Shown in pieces: positions 1-5,459 of a stretch of 5,459 bases of DNA. The stretch spans positions 1 to 5,459 of the forward strand of contig WTBX01000043.1 of assembly GCA_013138855.1 (NCBI GenBank), in the 5' to 3' direction. The position numbers and the translations under genes are program-made. Under the pieces are notes generated by a model. The model ran no database searches. It saw only the letters and a list, made by a program, of their open reading frames with translations, and was not told the origin of the DNA. The stretch's first letter is position 1, and every line of letters starts with the position of its first letter. Source of the DNA: Methylococcaceae bacterium. GTDB taxonomy: Bacteria; Pseudomonadota; Gammaproteobacteria; Methylococcales; Methylomonadaceae.

Positions 1-1917
1 TCTTGATAAGGCCGCCTCATAATCTCCTTGTTTCAATAATGGCTTAATATCTGCGGCTGATTTTTCCGCTAAGCCTTGCAATTGTCTTTCTTGAGATTCA
101 ATCAAATTTCCAACAGATTCGGCGGGCGCAGTTTCGGATTTTTTCAAAATATTGCTAATCCGTTTATTTGCCGCTGCTAGACTTTCCGCTTCGGGTAAAG
201 CTCTAAAATGCTGAACCGCTTGCAAACGCGCCATAAAATCTAACGGTTGTGCAGGTTTAATCGAGATAACCGCCTCAAACTCATCGGCTTTAAAACCATG
301 ATCTAAGCAATAGCCTTTTAAACGCTCAAAGACAAAATCAGTGACTAAGGCTTTAGTTTTACCTCTATCAAAATCATGAGAATATTGCTGTAAGGCGTAG
401 GAAATTAAATCAATAATATTCAACGATAATTTATTTTCAATAATAATTCTTAAAATACCTAAGCTTGCACGGCGTAGTGCGTAAGGGTCTTTATCGCCTG
501 TTGGAATTAAACCCGCGCTGAAAATCCCTGTTAAGGTATCCATTTTATCTGCAAGTGATAAAACCTGTCCTGTTACGCTACTTGGTGTCGCTGTGCCTGA
601 TTGCTTAGGAAAATATTGCTCTTCTATGGCTTGTGCAACTTCCGCATCTTCGCCATCAGCTAAGGCATAATAACGCCCCATAATCCCTTGAAGCGAGGCA
701 AACTCGCCGACCATATCGGTGATTAAATCGGTTTTTGCTAGATGGGCAGCACTTTGAGCAAGTTCTGCATCCGCATTAATTTCATTAGCAATGTAGAATG
801 CTAAGGTTTGTAAGCGGGTGGTTTTATCAAACAACGTGCCTAATTTTTGTTGGAAAACGATGGTTTGCAGTTTTTCAACGCGAGCTGATAAGGGTTGTTT
901 TCTATCTTGATTCCAGAAAAATTCAGCATCGGCTAAACGCGGTAAAATCACGCGCTCGTTACCGTGTTGAATAGATTCAGGGCGCGTACTTTTGACATTA
1001 CTAAAGGTAATGAAATGCGCTAATAAATCGCCTTTATCATTAACCACAGGGAAGTATTTTTGATTACTCTGCATGGTGGTAATCAAGACTTCTTTCGGCA
1101 GATTTAAAAAACGTTCGTCAAAATTTCCTGTCACAGGAACGGGCTGTTCATTGAGTGACGCGATTTCTTCAAGCAAATCTTCTTCAATATGCGCTAAACC
1201 GCCCACTTTCGCTGCCGCTTCATTCGCTGCTACTCGAATTAATTCTTTACGTTCAGAAAAATCAGCAATGACTTGTCCTTGTGTACGCAAACTTTCTACA
1301 TACAAGTCAGGTGTTTGAATCGTGATAGCTTCAGGCGCATGAAAACGATGTCCGCGACTTTGATTACCTGTTTTTAAACCTAAAATTTCAGCATCAATAA
1401 CCGTTTCGCCATAAAGTAAAACAGCCCAATGCACAGGGCGTACGAATTCTGTCGTGGAGTTTCCCCAGCGCATTTTTTTAGCAATGGGCAAGGTACGAAT
1501 ACTTTTATTAATAATTTCAGGAACTAATTCCGTTGAAGCTTTGCCTTTAACCGCTTGTTTGAAAATAAGCCATTCGCCTTTGTCGGTTTTCATACGTTCT
1601 AAAGCATCAAATTCCGCACCACAGCTTTTAGCAAAACCTAACGCGGCACGACTTGGCGAACCATCCTCAGCAAATGCCGCTTTTACAGCAGGACCTCTTT
1701 TTTCAACGACTTTATCAGCTTGTGCCGAATTTAGTCCTTTAATTAAAACGGCTAAACGTCTAGGCGTTGCATAGGCTTTAGAATCTTGATAACTCAAGCC
1801 AGCCTCATCTAATCCTTTAAGCATATTGTTTAATAACGCATTACTTAAAGTGAGTAAGTTTTTAGGCGGGAGTTCTTCGCAGCCTAGTTCAAATAATAAA
1901 TCTTGTTGTTCTGTCAC
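1..1917 (-). CDS. glyS: Glycyl-tRNA synthetase beta subunit, N-terminal 639 residues (3' end cut by window edge)
   Basis: Beta subunit of the alpha2beta2 glycyl-tRNA synthetase, a cytoplasmic enzyme that charges tRNA-Gly with glycine; the beta chain mainly contributes tRNA recognition. I translated the whole frame: 639 codons with no stop, against about 689 aa in E. coli, so roughly the last 50 residues lie beyond position 1. Recognisable GlyS blocks are FELGCEELPPK at the N-terminus, YATPRRLAVL, KRGPAVKAAF, MRWGN, FVRPVHWAVLLYG, GHRFH, TMQSNQKYFPV, ADAEFFW, FASLQGIMGRYYA, IPTGDKDPYALRRASLGILR and, near the edge, AAANKRISNIL. The GTG start is chosen because the N-terminus then aligns with E. 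coli GlyS within one residue and no in-frame ATG lies just upstream. A weak AGG (1929-1927) sits 9 nt before it. The GTG overlaps the stop of the preceding gene as GTGA, suggesting translational coupling. The gene is clearly richer in G+C than the genes upstream of it. Confidence 0.97.
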   Translation of the reverse strand, partial: MTEQQDLLFELGCEELPPKNLLTLSNALLNNMLKGLDEAGLSYQDSKAYATPRRLAVLIKGLNSAQADKVVEKRGPAVKAAFAEDGSPSRAALGFAKSCGAEFDALERMKTDKGEWLIFKQAVKGKASTELVPEIINKSIRTLPIAKKMRWGNSTTEFVRPVHWAVLLYGETVIDAEILGLKTGNQSRGHRFHAPEAITIQTPDLYVESLRTQGQVIADFSERKELIRVAANEAAAKVGGLAHIEEDLLEEIASLNEQPVPVTGNFDERFLNLPKEVLITTMQSNQKYFPVVNDKGDLLAHFITFSNVKSTRPESIQHGNERVILPRLADAEFFWNQDRKQPLSARVEKLQTIVFQQKLGTLFDKTTRLQTLAFYIANEINADAELAQSAAHLAKTDLITDMVGEFASLQGIMGRYYALADGEDAEVAQAIEEQYFPKQSGTATPSSVTGQVLSLADKMDTLTGIFSAGLIPTGDKDPYALRRASLGILRIIIENKLSLNIIDLISYALQQYSHDFDRGKTKALVTDFVFERLKGYCLDHGFKADEFEAVISIKPAQPLDFMARLQAVQHFRALPEAESLAAANKRISNILKKSETAPAESVGNLIESQERQLQGLAEKSAADIKPLLKQGDYEAALSR

Positions 1918-2456
1918 GATGCATTGCCTATGTTTTTTAAGTATGTTTCGTCTGCATTATCAGGATTTTTGATTAAATAATCCGTCCAATTTAATAACTG
2001 TGTTATGCCGTTAGCATTATGTTCTTTCAGTTTTTCAAATACTGTTTTAAATCGAGGGTTATCTTTGCTCGTTTTAGGTTTTGATAGTTTTTTTAACTCA
2101 TCAAGATTACTTGAAAGGTTGTAGAACTCTAACGATAAATTTACTTGCTTTGATTCTGCAATTAGCCATTTTTCAATAGGTGGATGCAGTATTAAATAAT
2201 GATGTTCCGATTGATGTCTATAAAGCCTTAGATTATGTTTTTCGTCTATAAAATTAAAGTTTTTTGTTTTTAGCTTATCGGGTGAATCTTTATCTCTATC
2301 CAAAATACCGACAGCAAATCTCCCTTTGAATTTGTGTTGCATAACCCTAATGACCTCATTACAGCCCTTTTGATGATTGTAGCCTTTTTTAGTCGGTAAT
2401 AATGATTCCATCAAATTGGTATCGAGATAACACTCAGGAAGAATATGATTATCCAT
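1914..2456 (-). CDS. TOPRIM-like small protein 2, partner of ATPase 2 (hypothetical)
   Basis: About 180 aa, no family I can name with certainty. Near the N-terminus LPECYLDTNL (Glu8, Asp12) follows a short hydrophobic stretch; FAVGILDRDKD (Asp53, Asp55, Asp57) ends a predicted beta strand; HPPIEKWL (Glu95, Trp97) follows a second strand in a His-rich stretch. Early Glu, DxD and a later Glu is the arrangement of metal-binding TOPRIM-type nuclease folds, so a nuclease effector role is inferred, not shown. No signal peptide or membrane segment. It follows ATPase 2 and its stop overlaps the glyS GTG by 4 bp. Three in-frame ATGs are possible: 2489 (191 aa, 41-bp overlap with ATPase 2, weak GGA nearby), 2474, and 2456. 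I prefer 2456, which gives a short 8-bp overlap and starts just before the conserved motif; none has a strong Shine-Dalgarno. From memory, PECYxDTxL proteins occur beside ATPases like ATPase 2, which supports a fixed pair. Confidence 0.85.
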   Translation of the reverse strand: MDNHILPECYLDTNLMESLLPTKKGYNHQKGCNEVIRVMQHKFKGRFAVGILDRDKDSPDKLKTKNFNFIDEKHNLRLYRHQSEHHYLILHPPIEKWLIAESKQVNLSLEFYNLSSNLDELKKLSKPKTSKDNPRFKTVFEKLKEHNANGITQLLNWTDYLIKNPDNADETYLKNIGNAS

Positions 2457-3564
2457 GCTGTGTAAAGCGTTCATAATTAAAAAAGACATCTATTCCATAA
2501 TCATAAATTTCTTCGAGTTCTTCGTCTGTAAGTCGATTAATAACGGTTTGTCCATCTTTGAAATCAGCGAAAAAAATAGCCAATTCGTTACGAGTCTCTT
2601 TAGTTTCTAAAAAGTCATTTAATACATAAGGGCTATGGGTTGCAATAAAAAATTGATTATTTTCTGAATTTATAACGTCTTGGGTAAAGTGAGCTATATA
2701 AGGAGGAAAACAATGGGCTTCGGGTTCTTCAAAAAGCAATATGGAATCTTCATTAGAAGCAATGGCTGTTTTAAAAAATATCATCCTTTGTAGGGTGTCA
2801 GCAATTGAACCATAAGGAAATGAAACTATTGCGTTATCTTCTAATATTTTCATGATTCTTAATGTTTGATTTGTTTTATCAAACATTAGTTTTAAGCCAT
2901 ACTCATCAAAGATTGTTGATAGCTCTTTATCTATTCCATTTTTTTGAATAGCCTCAAGTAAATTATTACCAACAGAAGGTATAAGAAAAGAAGGACTTCT
3001 ATTTTGTTTTTTTGTAAAAAATTGAGGTGCAAATTTATAATACTTTACTTTAGATAGATTGTGATTTTCTAGATTAGCTAGATTAAGAAGATTGTTTAGT
3101 TGTATATAAGTGTTTTTTGATGAATTATTGATACGGAAATCTGCAAATTCTCCATCTTTTTGTTGATGTATAAATGAGCAATCAGTATCTTCTGACAAAG
3201 GAGTGTATTTAAAATCTCCATTCTTTTGTCTAAGTTTAAAATGAGGTTTATTAAAAAACTTATCAGAATAGTATTTGACTGTACAAAAATTATCATCATT
3301 CACAGAAATAGTAATGTCAGTATTTATATTTCCATCAGAAAATAGCTCGGATATATTTTCTAAACGAATAAATTGAGTTATCTTTTTGTTCTTGTTGTAT
3401 TTGATGTGGGGTAAGCTAAATAATCCAATCGCTTCTAAAATATTTGATTTACCAACATTAGGTTTACCAATTAATAAATTAATTCGCTTACAATCTTTTA
3501 AAGTCACATCTTTAAGCGATTTAAAATTAGAAATATGAACAGATTTAAAAAAGGCATCATTCAT
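2449..3564 (-). CDS. AAA/ABC-type ATPase 2 (AAA_15/AAA_21-like, OLD-type)
   Basis: A 371-aa cytoplasmic ATPase of the SMC/ABC-like AAA_15/AAA_21 group. The N-terminus has the typical FKSVHISNFKSLKDV strand, then Walker A GKPNVGKSN (33-41). A central region of roughly 200 residues is variable. Towards the C-terminus come SIADTLQR (253-260) where an ABC signature would sit, Walker B SILLFEEPEAH (274-284, Glu-Glu rather than Asp-Glu), and the H-switch ATHSP (308-312). The tail ends with an IDVFFNYERF block. No TOPRIM domain is fused; the following gene probably supplies it, as in a split OLD nuclease. The ATG overlaps the stop of TOPRIM-like protein 1 as ATGA, so translation is probably coupled. 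Base composition is strongly AT-rich. It is clearly a different lineage from ATPase 1, with another Walker A type and no LSEGQ. Likely role: an NTP-driven sensor or regulator controlling its partner in a defence module (inference). Confidence 0.93.
   Translation of the reverse strand: MNDAFFKSVHISNFKSLKDVTLKDCKRINLLIGKPNVGKSNILEAIGLFSLPHIKYNKNKKITQFIRLENISELFSDGNINTDITISVNDDNFCTVKYYSDKFFNKPHFKLRQKNGDFKYTPLSEDTDCSFIHQQKDGEFADFRINNSSKNTYIQLNNLLNLANLENHNLSKVKYYKFAPQFFTKKQNRSPSFLIPSVGNNLLEAIQKNGIDKELSTIFDEYGLKLMFDKTNQTLRIMKILEDNAIVSFPYGSIADTLQRMIFFKTAIASNEDSILLFEEPEAHCFPPYIAHFTQDVINSENNQFFIATHSPYVLNDFLETKETRNELAIFFADFKDGQTVINRLTDEELEEIYDYGIDVFFNYERFTQHG
2860..2888. repeat. Perfect 11-bp inverted repeat with 7-nt loop, inside ATPase 2
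   Basis: TAATGTTTGAT at 2860-2870 and its exact reverse complement ATCAAACATTA at 2878-2888 flank a 7-nt spacer. It is internal to the ATPase 2 coding region (around residues LMFDKTNQTL) and very AT-rich, so a transcript hairpin would be weak. It is not followed by a U-run like a terminator. A chance occurrence in AT-rich DNA is quite possible. Confidence 0.5.
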
Positions 3565-4076
3565 AGTTTTTCCAATTCCTTACAGGCATGATGCAAGGAT
3601 GACGGCGTATCTTTAGCTAAATCATTAATGCAAATTTTATTTTTTAATTTTTTAGCAAATTCAGTTGGTTTTGCATCTCTATAGTTCTTCTTATAATCCT
3701 CTGTTTCATCAATTAAATTTCCTTCAATATAATGAAACCAAGATTCAATATTACGTTTTGGAGAGAAGATTAAAATTTTTTCGTTTGCCGAAGGCGTATA
3801 AAGTTGATATAAATTTTGAATAAGGTTTTTAGTATCATCATCAATAATAACGATTAAAATGCAATCTAAATGATTTGCTTTGCTTTTAAATGCCTTGATT
3901 TGTTGTAAATAATTATTTTCTACATATTTTGCACCAGAACCAACACTTATTCTTTTAGGATTATGTCTTGAGTATATTTTTCTTTTATTAAATCCTAATA
4001 GCTCAAAATATTTTCTTGCAAAATGATAATGATTTGTATCTTCACACAATATAAATATTTGAGCATCATTGTTCAT
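3561..4076 (-). CDS. TOPRIM-like small protein 1, partner of ATPase 1 (hypothetical)
   Basis: 171 aa, soluble, no signal peptide or membrane segment. The N-terminal strand IFILCED carries Glu12, followed by a helix HYHFARKYFELLGF. A basic, Gly-rich loop comes next (SRHNPKRISVGSGAKYVEN, 36-54). Hydrophobic strand CILIVIIDDDT gives Asp79-Asp80-Asp81, and a later strand leads into FSPKRNIESWFHYIEG with Glu111 and Trp113. A DETEDYK motif and a PSSLHHACKELEKL tail finish it. The Glu / DxD / Glu order fits a TOPRIM-type fold like those of RloB, DUF4435 (AriB) or the OLD TOPRIM domain, but I cannot place it in a named family. It starts 11 bp inside the end of ATPase 1 with its own AGAGG Shine-Dalgarno, and its stop overlaps the ATPase 2 start by 4 bp. 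The likely role is the nuclease or effector of the ATPase 1 module (inference). Confidence 0.88.
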   Translation of the reverse strand: MNNDAQIFILCEDTNHYHFARKYFELLGFNKRKIYSRHNPKRISVGSGAKYVENNYLQQIKAFKSKANHLDCILIVIIDDDTKNLIQNLYQLYTPSANEKILIFSPKRNIESWFHYIEGNLIDETEDYKKNYRDAKPTEFAKKLKNKICINDLAKDTPSSLHHACKELEKL

Positions 4077-5175
4077 AAATCCAACCTCTATCTACCAACT
4101 CAGCAATAGAAAGTCCACTTTCATTTTCAGGAACAATTTTTTGTATTTTAGTTAGGTTATGTTCTCTACTAAACCAATAACCTGAATCATTTGCTAAAAA
4201 ATTAATAATTTTAGGATGATGTGAAATTAATATAACTTGTAAGTTTCTTTCAGCACATTGGTCATAAAGCTCATCAAACCATGGTTGAATTTCTGGTAAC
4301 GCTAAGAAATTTTCAGGTTCATCAATACAAATTATTGAATTATCAGGAGTACAATAAATTAAAGTATAAAGAGCAATTAATGTTTTTTGACCTTCTGATA
4401 ATTCATCAAAATCATAATAAAAAATATCTTTTTCATTAGATGAATTTTTAAAGCCTAATTGTAATATCTTTGAACGACCTGCTTGCTGTATTCTAAAAAC
4501 TTCAAACCCAACTAAAATCTCAGGCAGGTTGTTTTCAAGGACTAATAATTCTTTTCTATAACTTTCATTAAGGTATGAAAACCATTCAGCATAATTGGAA
4601 AAATCTGTTTTTATCTCTGTGTTAGTTTTATTTATAGTAGAAAACATCTCATAGGAGTTAATACGAGCTATAAATAAAGAATTAAAATATTGAAAAAAAT
4701 CTTTAATATGTGAAGCGTAACGTTTCATACTTGAACGCGATGGTTCAAATAGAGTTTTTTCATTATTTCCAAAAGGTAAAGAAAATATATTTTCATTACG
4801 ATAGCGGGTTGTTTCTTTTTCTTTAGATGTTATTAATAAATCATTATTTAGGTATAGAGATTCTTCTTTAATAGAAAAAAAGAAAGTTTCAACTAATAAA
4901 ATATATTTATAAATAGAGTCATTAACTTCAAATTCCAATTCAAAATGAATATTTTCTATATGTTGGTTTTCAAATCCTCTAGGCTTATTGTTGCGTTCAA
5001 AAAGGTATTCAAGCTTCTCTTCATTAATAATTATTTTTCGGAGAATTGTTAAAACTTCAAAAACCGTACTTTTTCCCGAACCATTAGCTCCCAAAAAAAG
5101 ACTAATATCCTTATCAAAGTTAATTTCAAAATTAACTAAACATTTGTAATTATGAATATATAGCCTTTTTAACAT
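4066..5175 (-). CDS. AAA/ABC-type ATPase 1 (AAA_21-like, canonical LSEGQ signature)
   Basis: A 369-aa predicted cytoplasmic ATPase. LKRLYIHNYKCLVNFEI opens the fold, followed by Walker A GANGSGKST (29-37). The middle (about 60-250) is variable, rich in Phe, Tyr, Asn and Lys, and probably forms the inserted helical lid or coiled region. ABC signature LSEGQ (259-263), Walker B SIICIDEPENF (280-290, Asp285-Glu286) and H-switch ISHHP (317-321) complete a full ABC-type ATPase site, so dimer-dependent ATP hydrolysis is expected. The frame stays open upstream to an ATG at 5238, but that start would overlap glyQ by 59 bp. ATG 5175 is chosen because it lies 4 nt after the glyQ stop, has an AAAGGT Shine-Dalgarno 7 nt upstream, and begins right at the conserved N-terminal strand. 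It pairs with the overlapping TOPRIM-like protein 1 gene. AT content is very high (10 G+C of 60 at 4861-4920), suggesting foreign origin. Function is inferred as the sensor/regulator ATPase of a defence module. Confidence 0.93.
   Translation of the reverse strand: MLKRLYIHNYKCLVNFEINFDKDISLFLGANGSGKSTVFEVLTILRKIIINEEKLEYLFERNNKPRGFENQHIENIHFELEFEVNDSIYKYILLVETFFFSIKEESLYLNNDLLITSKEKETTRYRNENIFSLPFGNNEKTLFEPSRSSMKRYASHIKDFFQYFNSLFIARINSYEMFSTINKTNTEIKTDFSNYAEWFSYLNESYRKELLVLENNLPEILVGFEVFRIQQAGRSKILQLGFKNSSNEKDIFYYDFDELSEGQKTLIALYTLIYCTPDNSIICIDEPENFLALPEIQPWFDELYDQCAERNLQVILISHHPKIINFLANDSGYWFSREHNLTKIQKIVPENESGLSIAELVDRGWIYEQ
4085..4089 (-). promoter_or_regulatory. Shine-Dalgarno for TOPRIM-like protein 1
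   Basis: AGAGG lies 8 nt before the ATG at 4076, inside the last codons of ATPase 1. It supports this start despite the 11-bp overlap of the two genes and suggests partly independent initiation. Confidence 0.6.
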
Positions 5176-5179
5176 GATA

Positions 5180-5459
5180 TTAACCTTTACACATCGGAAA
5201 ACCCAATGCTTCACGGCGTTGATAATAAGTTTCGGCAACGGCTTTCGACATATTACGTACTCTTAATATATAACGCTGACGTTCTGTTACCGAAATTGCA
5301 TGTCGGGCATCTAATAAATTAAAGGTATGTGAAGCTTTTAAAACCATTTCATAAGCAGGTAATGCCAAGCCTTTTTCAATTAGTTTCTGACTTTCGGCTT
5401 CGTAATTATTAAAACATTCAAACATAAACGGCACGTTGGCATGGTCAAAATTAAATTCT
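5180..5459 (-). CDS. glyQ: Glycyl-tRNA synthetase alpha subunit, C-terminal 92 residues (5' part outside window)
   Basis: Alpha subunit of the tetrameric glycyl-tRNA synthetase, which holds the catalytic class II site for glycine activation; only the C-terminal helical part is in the window. The diagnostic stretches FNLLDARHAISVTERQRYILR and KAVAETYYQRREALGFPM match E. coli GlyQ (about 303 aa) nearly residue for residue. The end MCKG followed by TAA is a normal-length C-terminus, so the gene was not truncated by what follows. The frame is open at the window edge, and the GTG at 5434 is an internal Val codon, not the start. The next gene begins after 4 nt and uses a ribosome-binding sequence inside the last glyQ codons. 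In most gammaproteobacteria glyS would follow here directly; in this window it comes about 3.26 kb later. Confidence 0.97.
   Translation of the reverse strand, partial: EFNFDHANVPFMFECFNNYEAESQKLIEKGLALPAYEMVLKASHTFNLLDARHAISVTERQRYILRVRNMSKAVAETYYQRREALGFPMCKG
5183..5188 (-). promoter_or_regulatory. Shine-Dalgarno for ATPase 1 within the glyQ tail
   Basis: AAAGGT, formed by the last two sense codons of glyQ (Lys-Gly), lies 7 nt before the ATG at 5175. It decides the start of ATPase 1 against the upstream in-frame ATG at 5238. It sits where a glyS ribosome-binding site would be expected in an uninterrupted glyQS operon. Confidence 0.7.

Larger units (their letters stand above)
1918..5179 (-). 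other. Four-gene accessory cassette inserted between glyQ and glyS
   Basis: Everything between the glyQ stop and the glyS start is accessory: ATPase, TOPRIM-like, ATPase, TOPRIM-like, co-oriented with the synthetase genes and overlapping throughout. It is visibly poorer in G+C than glyS (sampled lines: 17% at 4861-4920 and 32% at 2101-2160, against 45% at 541-600). I see no integrase, transposase, terminal inverted repeat or target duplication at either edge, so the mechanism of insertion is unknown and homologous recombination through glyQ/glyS is possible. Calling it a defence cassette rests on the gene content only. Confidence 0.75.

Noticed and set aside
1073..1318. 81-aa open frame on the plus strand
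   Set aside because: It lies antisense within glyS, whose minus-strand frame is continuous and matches GlyS throughout; the plus-strand product is Ser-rich and resembles nothing.
1454..1774. 106-aa open frame on the plus strand
   Set aside because: Antisense shadow of conserved GlyS N-terminal blocks (RRLAVL, KRGPAVK, MRWGN).
3096..3299. 67-aa open frame on the minus strand
   Set aside because: Lies wholly inside ATPase 2 in another frame, low-complexity Ile/Leu/Asn-rich product, no ribosome-binding site.
1918..5179. Insertion-sequence or integrative-element ends around the cassette
   Set aside because: No transposase or integrase gene, no terminal inverted repeats and no matching direct repeats were seen at the two junctions.
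1918..5179. Assignment to a named system (Gabija, PARIS, RloAB, retron-TOPRIM)
   Set aside because: Gabija needs a fused ATPase-TOPRIM GajA plus a UvrD-like GajB, no reverse transcriptase is present, and the small proteins do not clearly match DUF4435 or RloB; only the general ATPase + TOPRIM theme is shared.
5176..5238. 21-residue N-terminal extension of ATPase 1 from ATG 5238
   Set aside because: It would overlap glyQ by 59 bp and read conserved glyQ codons in another frame; ATG 5175 has the better Shine-Dalgarno and the family-typical N-terminus.
5180..5434. 84-aa frame beginning at GTG 5434 as a complete small gene
   Set aside because: The frame continues upstream to the window edge with GlyQ-like sequence; the GTG is an internal Val codon.

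Overview
The window reads as chromosomal DNA of a fairly AT-rich gammaproteobacterium. The two flanking genes are the subunits of the bacterial alpha2beta2 glycyl-tRNA synthetase, glyQ (alpha) and glyS (beta), and both align closely with the enterobacterial proteins as I remember them. I cannot name the genus. All genes are on the minus strand, so the biological reading order runs from 5459 down to 1.

Layout in transcription order: the last 92 codons of glyQ (5459-5180); a 4-nt gap; ATPase 1, an ABC-type AAA ATPase of 369 aa (5175-4066); a small TOPRIM-like protein 1 of 171 aa (4076-3561); ATPase 2, an AAA ATPase of a different lineage, 371 aa (3564-2449); a small TOPRIM-like protein 2 of about 180 aa (2456-1914); then glyS, starting with GTG at 1917 and open for 639 codons to the window edge. 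Neighbouring genes overlap by 11, 4, about 8 and 4 bp. No intergenic space over 4 bp exists, and I see no internal terminator, RNA gene, CRISPR array, insertion sequence or integrase gene.

The main point is that glyQ and glyS, usually adjacent in gammaproteobacteria, are separated by about 3.26 kb holding two consecutive 'ATPase + small acidic-motif protein' modules. The two small proteins share almost no sequence but carry the same ordered motif set: an early Glu, a DxD after a hydrophobic strand, and a Pro-x-x-(x)-Ile-Glu-x-Trp element. This fits TOPRIM-type metal-binding folds. Each ATPase plus its partner totals 540-551 aa, close to a single-chain OLD-type ATPase-TOPRIM nuclease. By analogy with OLD/Gabija GajA, PARIS (AriA/AriB) and RloA/RloB, I infer an anti-phage or other nucleic-acid defence function. 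No named system is assigned.

The cassette is far more AT-rich than glyS, which suggests horizontal acquisition. Yet it is joined without a gap to the synthetase operon: a Shine-Dalgarno in the glyQ tail serves ATPase 1, and the last cassette stop codon overlaps the glyS start as GTGA. The cassette is therefore probably transcribed from the glyQ promoter, outside the window, and tied to expression of an essential enzyme.
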